Source: Symsagittifera roscoffensis (lineage: Eukaryota; Xenacoelomorpha; Acoela; Convolutidae). From it: a stretch of DNA of 64,000 bases. Under the pieces are notes generated by a model. It was not told the DNA's origin. It searched no databases and saw only the letters and a program-made list of their open reading frames with translations. A program made the translations under genes and the position numbers. The stretch spans positions 6,610,411 to 6,674,410 of the forward strand of contig NC_087064.1 in the NCBI RefSeq assembly GCF_963678635.1. Reading direction: 5' to 3'. Every line of letters begins with the position of its first letter. Positions within the stretch are counted from its first letter, which is position 1. Below, piece after piece: positions 37,200 through 46,869 of the stretch.

Positions 37200-37935
37200 T
37201 TTTCATATGATACCGTCTTCATATGGTACTTTTGCAGCTATTGCGACGTATTCAATAAGCAAAAACACTTGTCGCATGTGCATATATGTCTAAAACCCCC
37301 CAAACACGCTGCATCTGTAGCATACATATGATTGATTAACTATAACAAACACAAGGTGAATGCGGATCTGATAGCAATTAAAGTGGGACCTTCAGTCTTG
37401 CGATGGTCCGTGCACAGGTTGGATAGGGCCATATCAACGCTAAATAATTTCATCCGCTAAATTTTATAGAGAAATTAAGTCGATTTTAAAGCAACCAGAG
37501 AAGTGTCAATTAAAACCTATCCTCCTCGCTTTTAAGTACTGATAGAATTATCTATGTTGCATGTATTTTTAAGTTTTTTGCACCCCTTGAGACAGAGGAT
37601 TGCACTCCTGAAAAGTGCAAAACTTGTTTTGGTTCTTAAGAAGTTTATTGAGTTGGAGTGTAATTCGTATCGTTTATCGCGTAATTTCTCTGCTAGTTTC
37701 TGGACGGTTTTTGCAAAACCTTGTGCTGCGTGTGTTTGTGTGTGTTGAGCGTGATGGATATCTAGACGTCGTCGTTTCTGTCCATTATGGGGTGCCCAGG
37801 AATTGTTGCAATATTCCCAGGGCTTTTCTCGGGTTGGAGGTCATCGTATGGAGGTTTAAATCTTCTGGATAGTGGTTGCTCATGGCAGGGCAGTCTTCCA
37901 TTATGTGTTACATCGTCTATTCCGCTAGCCCACAT
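37200..37935 (-). pseudogene. LINE-E 3' end, right copy
   Basis: Reverse-complement partner of 32,147-32,950, with a degenerate zinc-knuckle tail (in-frame stops) and UTR. Contains the shared UTR module at 37,411-37,440. Confidence 0.65.
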
Positions 37936-37984
37936 AATGTTTGGGTTGTCCTATTCGGCTAGCCCACATAATGTTTGGGTTGTC
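37917..37984. repeat. 34-bp tandem duplication
   Basis: Units 37,917-37,950 and 37,951-37,984 differ by a single base (ccgc/cggc). Located at the junction between LINE-E and LINE-B. Confidence 0.9.
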
Positions 37985-38052
37985 CATGTTAAATGTTTGG
38001 ACACATGTATTCCTAGATCCTTTATCACATTCGAGCTTTCCACTGCTGTTTC

Positions 38053-39825
38053 TCAAAGAATGAATTCGTGTTGATTTCCTCTAAATTCGACTTTAAAACA
38101 TTTGTCCAATGCCAGACTCATCTTGTTTTTGTCTACCCAGTTTTCAACGCTTTTTAAGTTCTGCTGGATGTCTTTTGTGTCTACATTCACTGCTAGTAAT
38201 TTTAGGTCGTCTGCAAAGATATATGGGTCACTAAATTTCAATACTTCAGGAAGATCATTTATGAAGATACAGAAGAACAATGGATTAATCAACGATCCTT
38301 GTGGTACGCCACTTGTAATTTCTAAAGTTTCTGATGAGAAATAGTCAGCACGAACAAATTGTTTCCTGTTGCTGAGATAGTCTGCGATTATTTCAAGGAA
38401 ACAGCCTCCAACTCCAATTTTGTTCATTTTCTTTAGTAGTTCGTAATGCGGGACTTTGTCGAATGCCTTAGAGAAGTCGGTATAGAATGCGATCACATGG
38501 TTTTCAGCGTTTTTGTCAATTGCTTCGTAGATTTCTTTCAAGAAGGGTAACATGTTTGTAACAACTGAACGTTTTTTAACAAAACCGTGCTTACTTCTTG
38601 TGAGAAATTTGATGAACTGGTCATACAACGCTGGATACATGCATTTTTCCAGGAGTTTACTCATGATATTTAGGAGTGACACCGGCCCGTAGTTTTCCAT
38701 TAGTCGTTTGTCACCTATCTTGTAAATAGGCGACACAGCCGCAACTTTCCATTTATCTGGTATTTTCCTTACCCTCTTGATGTTTTCAAAAACGCATTGC
38801 AAAATTGCGGTCAGTTCTCTGGCCGTTCGCTGGAAAAAAATTGGTGGGAGTCCATCTGAGCCCCGCGATTTTGTTATGTCTAGCTCTGTTATAATTTGGT
38901 TTAAATATGTTTTTGAGATACTGAATTTACTCAATATTGTGTTTTCGCACTTCATGTCACTGAGGTTGCAGCTCGATTTGAGCGAAAAGACAGAGTGAAA
39001 ATATTCATTCAAAAAGTTCACTTTTTCTTTGGCTTTGGAAACAGCTATTTCGTCATTGATCATAGTCTTTGGGAGAGTTTCTGATTTTTTCAGACTCTTA
39101 AAGTGTTTGAAAATTAAATGTGTGTTACGAGTGGACATCAAATTTTCCTGATAGTTTACTCTATCTTCCTCTTCTGCTTCTTCCATCATTTTATCTAGAG
39201 ATAGAATGAGATTTCTGCTGTAGCTTGTAGGTTTCAATTTGTATATTCTAGCTTGTGTTCGCAGTTTGTTCATGATGTTTGAGGTAATTGGCGTAATCCA
39301 TGGCGGAAGTGATTGGCGACGTCTCGTTCTTCTAGGCACATGTTGGTTTACCAAATTTTCCAAATAGTCATAAAGTTCCTCGCACATTCTATTGATGTTT
39401 GTGTGACATACTGGTGAGAAAGGCTCACTTAGTGTTGATTTCTTGATTTCGTTATAGTCCACGCTACCGAAGCTTCGAAAGTTTTCAATAGCGACTTTTA
39501 CCTCATGGTGAGGACATTCAATTAGAATGCTGATTGCTTTGTGGTCGGAGCAATTGTAAATTTTTGAGAAATTTTCGTCAGGAGTCGCATGAATGTGACA
39601 ATTTTTGAATAATGTAATGTCTAGGGTGTTTTTGCCACAAGTTGGAAAATCTATTGCCTGCTCGAACTGATGTTGCTCGATTAGTTCAATTATTGAGTTT
39701 TCTTCATTTTCCGTGCTACTATAGTCAATCCAGTTTGCATTTGGAAAATTTGGCAAATAAGTGTTAAAGTTGATTGATTTGATTTCTCGATTTAATTTAA
39801 AATTTGTGCGAAATCGCCTAGACAA
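38053..39825 (-). pseudogene. LINE-B endonuclease C-terminus and reverse transcriptase
   Basis: 590 open residues; the apparent start is a TTG after a frame change. Residues ~1-140 are the end of an APE-type endonuclease ('LDITLFKN', 'CSDHKAISI'). The RT follows, with 'KVAAVSPIYK', 'FYTDFSKAFDKV' (motif A), 'SGVPQGSLINPL' (motif B, usually SxLGPL) and 'IFADDLKL' (FADD, motif C). The thumb and later region are truncated near 37,985. Confidence 0.85.
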
Positions 39826-39924
39826 TAGCGATATTTGCTGCTCGAAGGTGGATTGTAAAAACAGCAGACAATAATTCGCTTATCGTTTATTTGTATGCTA
39901 CAAGTTAAACAACATTCATGGTGC

Positions 39925-40200
39925 TTATTTGGCAATACAATAGATGAAAATGTTTGTTACACTGAAATTAATTAGTACTCCACTGTGCAAATTATGATCT
40001 TTGGCTATTTGTCGTTCTGATCTATAAATATTGTATTCATTTAGCATTAGTTCAGATGATGCAATGTTTTCGTTTAACCGAGTCTCGCAGAGACATATTA
40101 TGTCATAGTTTGATGTTGCTATATCATTTGCAAACTTCATTCGTCGTTCGAGATTTATGAGACTTCTTACATTCATTTGCAGGATGTTGAGAAAGCCTAG
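39925..40200 (-). pseudogene. LINE-B endonuclease N-terminus
   Basis: Starts 'MNVRSL', with 'YDIICLCETRLNENI', the N-terminal APE fold including the catalytic Glu. In frame with ORF1 but separated from it by TGA at 40,201-40,203. The middle of the domain (39,826-39,924) is frameshifted. Confidence 0.75.
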
Positions 40201-41103
40201 TCAAGCATCATCTGCTTGTTCTGCTTCTATCATAACTTTTTTTTTCCCATCATTGAACAGCTCGAAATTCGTGATTTTGATTTTCTCCTTTGGAACTCCT
40301 TCGTCTAGAAGTTCTCTTCGTCTTTTAAAGCATAGGTTTTCCTTCCTCGCATCTTCTTTCGATAATGCTGGCAGAAGGTAAATTTCCTCATCTCGCAGCT
40401 CATCTCTTTTTTCGAAGCTCTTTGCCAGCACCAATCGTGCTTCATTTTCCGTTGACAGAGTTATTAATAAAGTTCTTGACTTGATGCGCTCTTTGCTGAA
40501 TTTCTCTAGCCTTTATATTTCTTCAATTTGCTTTTTAACTCCTAACTTGCTTAGTACCTCATGTACTTTTTCGGTTGTGGGGACAAAATTTTCGACTTTT
40601 GATTTCTCGGGATCTTCTCTGATCCCCTGTATACGGAAGCTTTTATTGATATTATGATGTATTTCTTGTTTTACTTCTTTTCCAGCTCCTGGCTGAGCTT
40701 TCATATCTCAAACAGGTTTCACACTGAGTACATCTGCATAGCTTTTTTTCAGTTTTTCGCATGTGGTTTTTGTAGCGTTTTCGACTTTTTCATCAATCAA
40801 TGCCTTCAGCCTTTTTTCCATATTTTCAAGACGTGCTTGTTTTCGCTCACTCTCTTTTTCAGTTTTCTCGTTCATTTGCATCATGGTCCTACACTTTGTG
40901 AAGTTATCTCTTTCTTTATTAGTTACACATGTGTCGCATAGAGGCATTGCGTTTAAACCCATGTCTTTTATGCCATTGATGGCGGTGTTAGTAAGACCAG
41001 TGCAGGTGCTCTCAAGATGCATTTGAGCATTGCAAGATACACAACTGAAACATCCGTCCCTGGCATTTATGGGTTTTTTGCACGTTTTGCAATTTTTAGT
41101 CAT
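40201..41103 (-). pseudogene. LINE-B ORF1 with PHD-like finger and coiled coil
   Basis: N-terminal Cys/His finger (CKTC, CVSC, H, C, CDTC) in the first ~60 residues, then a coiled coil (~85-115), then a basic C-terminal region. The frame has in-frame stops TGA near 40,708 and TAA near 40,513, with coding similarity continuing in the same frame. LINE ORF1 proteins bind RNA. Confidence 0.75.
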
Positions 41104-41200
41104 ATTGGTGGATTTTAGAAGGATATCACTCCTCTCCGTGTGTCATCCACGGTAATGAACAAGGTATCGCAGTTTGAACTTTGAAAGGAACGCCTGTCAA

Positions 41201-41219
41201 ATAGATAGATAGATAGATA
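41201..41219. repeat. ATAG tetranucleotide run at LINE-C 3' end
   Basis: Four to five units exactly at the junction between LINE-C 3' sequence and the LINE-B 5' end. Many CR1-like LINEs end in short repeats. Confidence 0.7.
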
Positions 41220-41275
41220 CTTAAATTAGTTATAGAATGACATCTATAAATCGTAATAGGACATAACAAATTAAA

Positions 41276-43230
41276 CTATATATCATGAAGTCTGCGCAGC
41301 AGGCGATAAGGAAATATTTTCATTTGCCTCTCCATCTTACAGCGAGCAATAGGTGGATCACGACAGCGCAGGTTGTTTGCTGAGTAGGTAGAACGTGTCG
41401 GAACTAAATCAAAGAACAGATGATCAGAACCTGTTTGGAGGATTGCATCGTAGAGTTTTTGGTCAGCTCTTCTAATAGTTGCAGATATTGGTTCATAAGT
41501 ATCAGTAACGCCGAGCCTTATTGCACGTCTTTGAAACAAATTTATCTTCTCTAGATCTTTAACATTTGAACCACCCCAAACATTAATGCCATAGTAAAGC
41601 TTTGGGAGAAAAAAAGCACGATACAAAATAGCAAGTTCGTCCTTCGAATAACCGATTTTACCAAGGCGCCAGATTGAAAAAAGTATAGAATTCGATTGTT
41701 TAACAGCTTTGTCGATATGCTTAGAAAAACCAAATTTGCAGTCAATCGTAAACCCCAGCACTTTGAGGTCATCAACAACCTCAATGCCCTCAACCATATG
41801 TATGGCATTACTGCCACTAGGTTGAAAATGATACGCATTTCCTTGGAAGATTTTTGAACATTGAGAAACAAGTTTCTTGCGTCAAATTGGTGACAGAGCG
41901 AACTAATAACTTCCCGAGCATTGTGAGCGCTATTGAGCCAGCTACAAGAGGATTGTTATCGTCATCATAAGTTGATAACGTGGTGGAAATATCTGAAACA
42001 TCAATATCATGGGTAGAGCAATTGTAAAGAGGCGGACCAAGGACAGTGCCCTGAGGGACACCCTGATTAGTATACAAAACAGTTGAATCCAAGCCATTGA
42101 GAGAAGTATAAAGGGCTCTATTTTGCAAGAAGTTAATGATTACGTTGACAACCGCAGGATCGACTACTGGGACAATACTCATTACTCCTTCTATAACACT
42201 CTTGTGGGAAATAGTATCAAAAGCTTTTGACATATCTAGAGAAAAGAAGCAAACATAATCATAGTTTTCACAAAAATTCTAGAGATGATGTTGCAGCCTA
42301 ATGAACATACAGGAAGTAGAAGAATGTTTACGAAAACCTGTGTAAGCCATCTGTTATAAGGGTCTTGCAGATAGTTCTGGTAAATTAACCTTTCAAACAC
42401 TCTGGACATAACAGAAGTAACAGAGACAGGCCTCAAATCCTTCGGCTACTTTGGAGACGAAACTTTTGGCAAGGAAGATATTTTTGCAAGCTTCCAAAAC
42501 TCCGGGAAAATACCTTGTTTCAAGCACAAGTTGAACATATGACAATAGATTTCGGCCAAATTGTGAGCATTGTCCTTAAAGATCCAAAACGGCAGAGCGT
42601 CTGGGCCAGTAGCGGTGCGCCTAATGCGTTTCATGGCATTAAATATTTGCGAGAGCGAAAACTTCATTTGTCATTTGTAGCCTTTTTTAGTCTCCAAATT
42701 GTCATTTGTAGTCTCCAAATAAGTAGGCTTGAATGGGCCTCTAGAAGCAGTGGAGATGCCATTATAGTACTGGTTAAGCTGCTCAGTTGCTTACAGGTGC
42801 GATCTGGGGCTATTTTATTCTTATTCAAAAAAGTATTCACACGCTGCCACCAGTTTCGACCACTGGAATCAGAAAAGGCACGTTTAGTAATTAACATACG
42901 AACTTGAAGGCCGACAGCATTCGCTTCCGCAAGTTTACCTCGACGTGTATGTCGGTGCTTCTTCCTTAAAAGATATTTGATAAACGGAGTCATGAAAGGT
43001 GGATCCTTAGAGCTAAGAAATACACGTTTCAATGGACAGGCGACCTTATATAGAGTCAGAAGCTCGTTAGAAAGTTCCCGTAACAACACATTTGGATCGT
43101 TGTAGTTAAGAAAATAACTTAAATCATGGGTATCCAGCAAATAGTTCAAATGATTTTTGTTGGCAAATGTATGGTCACGAAAGTAAATAACCCTCTTTTC
43201 AGATTGTTCAACACCATGATAAGCAACCAA
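41276..43230 (-). pseudogene. LINE-C reverse transcriptase (fragmented)
   Basis: Coding pieces in three frames. 43,230-42,664 holds the linker between EN and RT. 42,667-42,446 has 'TGPDALPFWIF' (fingers). 42,233-41,817 has 'SKAFDTISHK' (motif A), 'GVPQGTVLGP' (motif B) and a damaged motif C (YDDD). 41,797-41,276 has 'DDLKVLGFTID' and 'LFQRRAIRLG' (thumb and tail). Not functional. Confidence 0.85.
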
Positions 43231-43259
43231 ACCCTTATGGTCCGTTCTCAGAGTAGACG

Positions 43260-43818
43260 TAAATCGTTCAATACCATTGAAATAAATTTCATCCGATTAT
43301 AATATTTTGTCAAGTCTATTATTTCCGCGTGTGGGTTCCGTACAAACATCGTAAAGACCGCAATCTAATACGAGGTCATCAGTATCCAAGTTATTGAAAT
43401 CCCCACAGAGTACAATAAGTGACGATGGGTTCTCTGGTCCCTGAAGACATTTATGGAATGTGAGATTTGCATTTCTAGCTGACGGCCATACGTAGCATCA
43501 GGTGGGAATTAAACCGAACAGACCAACAAATATTTATTTCCTACGCTAACTGACAGCCACAGAATTTCATACTGATCAGAAAGATGACAAGTCCACCGAT
43601 CACTGAATACAGACACCGCCGCCTGTGGTTTTGTTAGAGTTCACCGAACTGCGGTCTTTCCTAAATATATTATACCCAGGAATAGCAATAAACGAATTAT
43701 CAATGTTCGTGGTTAACCAAGACTCAGTTATACAGATAATATCAAATCCGTGATAACTGGCATCACCCTGTAGTTCATAAATGGCATTATGTTTTTTCAA
43801 TGAACGGCAATTCAGCAA
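43260..43818 (-). pseudogene. LINE-C endonuclease remnant
   Basis: 43,818-43,600 encodes 'LNCRSL', 'FDIICITESWL' and 'IPGYNIFRKDR', typical of APE endonucleases. The remainder to ~43,260 is degenerate with stops. Confidence 0.75.
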
Positions 43819-43895
43819 ACAGAGAGTAATTTTGCGGTTGGCTAGTCAAAACACATGTTCTTTGCCAACAAGATACAATTTTAAATCTCGAACTC

Positions 43896-44316
43896 TCAGT
43901 CTATCCTTTGAGATACCGGTTTCGACAAGTTTATAACGTTCAGAGAGAATACGCGACTCCAATTTCTTTTCGTCAACAAAAAGCTCTCTGGATAAGTAGA
44001 TGCGATCAGAATAATCAAGATATACGATTTAGCCAGCAACTTACGAACCAGCCATGGATTCTTAAGCCTCACCAGCAAGGTTCTCGGCCTGTTAGCATCA
44101 GATCGATATTTTCCCAGCCGAAAGGAATCAGTAATAGGCTCATTGACAGGCTCTCCCAAATACTCCATAACTTTTCTGACTGCTTGAATGTCTGAATCCA
44201 TTCTGTCATGCAATTTCTGGTTGGAAGGTTCAGGCACGCCATTTATTCTTATTCCCACTTTACTTGGATCATCAGGTGTAACGGGCGTTGCTGTGTGGCC
44301 ATTTACAGTTGTCTTA
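43896..44316 (-). pseudogene. LINE-C ORF1 C-terminal part (RRM-like)
   Basis: 'GIRINGVPE', 'VMEYLGEPV', 'DSFRLGKY' and 'RPRTLLVRLK' match the RRM-type core of LINE ORF1 proteins (Transposase_22 style). The 5' portion continues at 45,113 beyond the hAT insertion. Confidence 0.75.
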
Positions 44317-45112
44317 GTATCAGTCAGGGATTTCAATACAATATCAATATATTGAGCTCAATATCAATATTTTCCATTCAATATCAATATCAATATCAAA
44401 TAGGATGAAATTTCAATATCAATATCAATATCAATATCTAAAAGCTCAATATCTCAATATTATCACTATTTTAAGATACCAGAGACCAAATTCAATATTG
44501 AATTTTGAAATATATAATTAAATTTGTTTAGTTTTTTTTGCAATGTAATTGTTTTTTGTTTAATTTGTTTAATTTTCATGCTTGAGTGAGTTGAGTTGAC
44601 TGTTTGACTGTTTGACTTAGTGAGTCCATTGAGTTATCTTGAATTTTTTTTGGTTTTTTTACAGAAATGCCTGATGATGTTGTTGAATTTCTTTCAGCAG
44701 TTCATGAAAAATTTTAGACCCGCAAGTGCTGACGCGGAGCGGCTGTTTTCGTTTTGCCGTCTTTCCAAGACATATTTACAAAACAGGCTTAGCGTGGAAC
44801 GGCCTTGTCGCAATGTGTTTTTAAATAAGAATAAGGCCTTCTTTGATTTATAATCAGTGTTCATGTAATACCTCTTTGAAAGAGGCTCTTTCACATTTCA
44901 GAAACTTTTTATCACCATTTGTTTTATGTGTATGTGTTAAAACGTCACGTTTCAAGCAATGATACAAAATCCGTTTTTCTCAATATCTACAAAAAATTCA
45001 ATATTAATATCAATATCTAGCCTTCAATATCTCAATATTAAAAATTCAATATTGACATCGTCTCAATATTCAATATCTGATCATTCAATATATTGCAATC
45101 CTTGGTATCAGT
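44317..45112 (+). mobile_element. hAT element (780 bp, 44,325-45,104) with 8-bp target duplication
   Basis: An 8-bp direct repeat GTATCAGT sits on both sides (44,317-44,324 and 45,105-45,112), the size diagnostic for hAT. Terminal inverted repeats are CAGGGATTTCAATA and CAAGGATTGCAATA. Subterminal regions are packed with 'caatat' units. Contains only the transposase C-terminus, so it is non-autonomous. Confidence 0.9.
44716..44853 (+). pseudogene. hAT transposase C-terminal dimerisation domain fragment
   Basis: 'RPASADAERLFSFCRL', then 'LQNRLS' and 'VFLNKN' match the hAT C-terminal dimerisation motif (SA..ER.FS...RN.L). The catalytic part is absent. Confidence 0.8.
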
Positions 45113-45435
45113 GGATACAATAGCTGCTTTAAGATTGATGACTTCAGTTTTGATAGATTCTAGAGAAGTTTCGATAGACTTATCTCGAATGGACGTCTTC
45201 ATTGCTGTCTTGACATCGTCAAGGCAGTTCGCACAGGACCACATAATCCCATGAACCGATGATAGATGGTCGTAAATCTGCTGCGGGATGTCCGTACACG
45301 CCCGATGCCACCACTCGCCACATCTGTCAAATTTGCACTCCTTCGTCTTGCTTCTTCACGGCTGCGTTGCAGGATGTACACGGTGAATTTTGAGCAATCT
45401 TCAAGCGTCCACGTGTCCCCGTCATCATAGTATAT
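45113..45435 (-). pseudogene. LINE-C ORF1 N-terminal PHD finger
   Basis: The minus strand gives 'CKFDRCGEWWHRACTD', 'IPQQIYDHLSS' and 'MWSCANCLDDV', a PHD-type finger near the N-terminus, with an upstream 'CTSCN' piece in another frame. It joins the RRM-like part across the hAT insertion at 'STDT'. The overlapping 192-codon frame is not its product. Confidence 0.7.
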
Positions 45436-45439
45436 GAAA

Positions 45440-45472
45440 CTATTTATTAAGTTTATCACAACAATTAGGCTA
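45440..45472 (-). repeat. LINE-D 3' tail fragment
   Basis: A 33-bp match to 31,660-31,690 ('gtttatcacaacaattaggc'), lying between LINE-C and X2. Confidence 0.6.
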
Positions 45473-45953
45473 AATGGTTCAGATAACTGCTGTTCTTCTA
45501 GTTTCTTCGCCGTGTCAATGTTGTCATCTATTCCGCAATCGGATGTCAAAAGGCGCACAAAGCATATAATGCCGCCTTCATCGTTCTTCGAGCATACTGC
45601 TCTAGCTAGTTTCTCGCTTGCGGACGCTTTGTGTTGTTTCTTAGCTGTTTGGATGGTGAATTCGCGCAATTTGGAGAATATTTCTAACTGGCTGTTCATT
45701 AGTTGAGCCAATGACTTCCTACTGCCACTCACACCTCTGTCATGTTGACCCAGACAACGGCTTGGGAGCGTGAACAACCTGATCCGTAAATCATTATTAC
45801 TTGGATTGTTATCGATATCGTTGCGTATTTTGCTGTGATTATCGGAATTGTCTTCGGCTTAACTTCGGGATGGATGCACTTGAGGATATAAGCTCATTGG
45901 AAAACGGCTTCTCTAACATCTCTTGTGCACCAGACAAATGAGATCCTGTATCT
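45473..45953 (-). pseudogene. Unassigned coding segment X, copy 2 (target of giant copy 2)
   Basis: Direct-orientation copy of 26,702-27,190. It is cut by the 5' LTR of giant copy 2 after 'gagatcctgtatct'. Its N-terminal coding part is therefore expected beyond the 3' LTR, outside the window. Open for ~110 codons in one frame ('SQLEIFSKLREF', 'KLARAVCSKND', 'FVRLLTSDCGI'). No known domain. Confidence 0.55.
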
Positions 45954-46869
45954 TGTGACATTCGACCAGAATGGCCAAAATGCAATTTGTGCAGAATTCG
46001 GAATTTTAGCAGTAAGCCTTCCGGATTGGTGGTTTTTAAGAACTAAGAGCGTTATTGGAACGTTTGGCCAGACGGTGAGGGCTGGAATATTCTAGTATTT
46101 TAAAATTTCAAAAATTCGAATGATGACGTCACATTTCTGAGAAATGCTGAAACGGCCATTTTGACAAAAAACGAGAGAGAAGACACAACAACATTAGTTG
46201 CGCTGACGATAACAACGACAATCGTGATTGAAAAACAGCAGCAGATTGCAGAGAACGTTCCGAGTTGCAACTATTGTGCTGCTACAATAGTTGCAAGGCC
46301 GTTGCGAACAACGGTGAAGGGTAAGAAACCAGCCTTCCGGATTGGGAAGAAATCGAGATCAACGGGCTTGATTCACCGGATTCAAGAATCCGGAAGGGTC
46401 TCGGGACGGAAAACTTTTATTGACTCGTGTGAACTTTTAGCATCCTGTCATGTCCTGACTTGAATTTAATTGATATTTGGATTAGTTTTGACAAGGATGA
46501 GGTGCTAAGAGTTGGGGGTAAAGGGTTGATCCATCTTCGATGGAGATGATGATTTTTATCTACTGAACAAAAACAATAGTAATATAATAAGTAGTAGCCC
46601 TGTTTTTAGGAGTGACCTCGTGGTCTGGGGATACTGAGACCCAGCCATGAGCTCACTATTTTTGCATGTAATTCAGTTAATTTGAGCGTTCTGGTCGAAG
46701 CCGGAGAAAAGTAACGTTTTTGTCGACCCGATGTTAGAAAAGACCACCGAAAAGTACTGGCTTGGTAGAGACGGTGACAAACATGCAAAGCTCTGTTTAG
46801 ACGCTAGCCAGTCGTCTTAAGACTTAGTTTTGTTATCCGTCGATATGTATCTTCCGGGCGAATGTTACA
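45954..46869 (+). repeat. 5' LTR of giant element copy 2
   Basis: 916 bp from TGTGACATTC to GAATGTTACA. Contains the paired hairpins (13-bp arms at 46,265-46,277 and 46,284-46,296, followed by 'ccgttg' / 'caacgg') and a TATA-like stretch at 46,580-46,594. Confidence 0.92.

Larger units (their letters stand above)
35170..37935. repeat. Right arm of large imperfect inverted repeat
   Basis: Reverse complement of the left arm, interrupted by a LINE fragment (35,793-36,092) and a solo LTR (36,275-37,193), neither of which is in the left arm. Confidence 0.75.
37985..41200 (-). mobile_element. LINE-B, APE-type non-LTR retrotransposon (degenerate)
   Basis: Minus strand: 5' UTR (41,104-41,200), ORF1 with a zinc finger, an AP endonuclease remnant, then RT. 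The 3' end is cut at ~37,985. RT motifs and GVPQGS suggest a CR1/Jockey-like clade. The whole ORF1-to-EN region lies in one frame interrupted by stops. Confidence 0.8.
41201..45435 (-). mobile_element. LINE-C, APE-type non-LTR retrotransposon split by a hAT element
   Basis: Minus strand: ORF1 (PHD finger and RRM-like region, ~45,435-43,896), endonuclease remnant (43,818-~43,260) and RT (43,230-41,276). It has multiple frameshifts and a 780-bp hAT insertion in ORF1. CR1/L2-like by motif appearance. Confidence 0.8.

Noticed and set aside
45199-45777. 192-codon minus-strand ORF as a single gene
   Set aside because: It joins segment X, a LINE-D tail and an out-of-frame part of LINE-C ORF1. The real LINE-C frame (PHD finger) is a different one.
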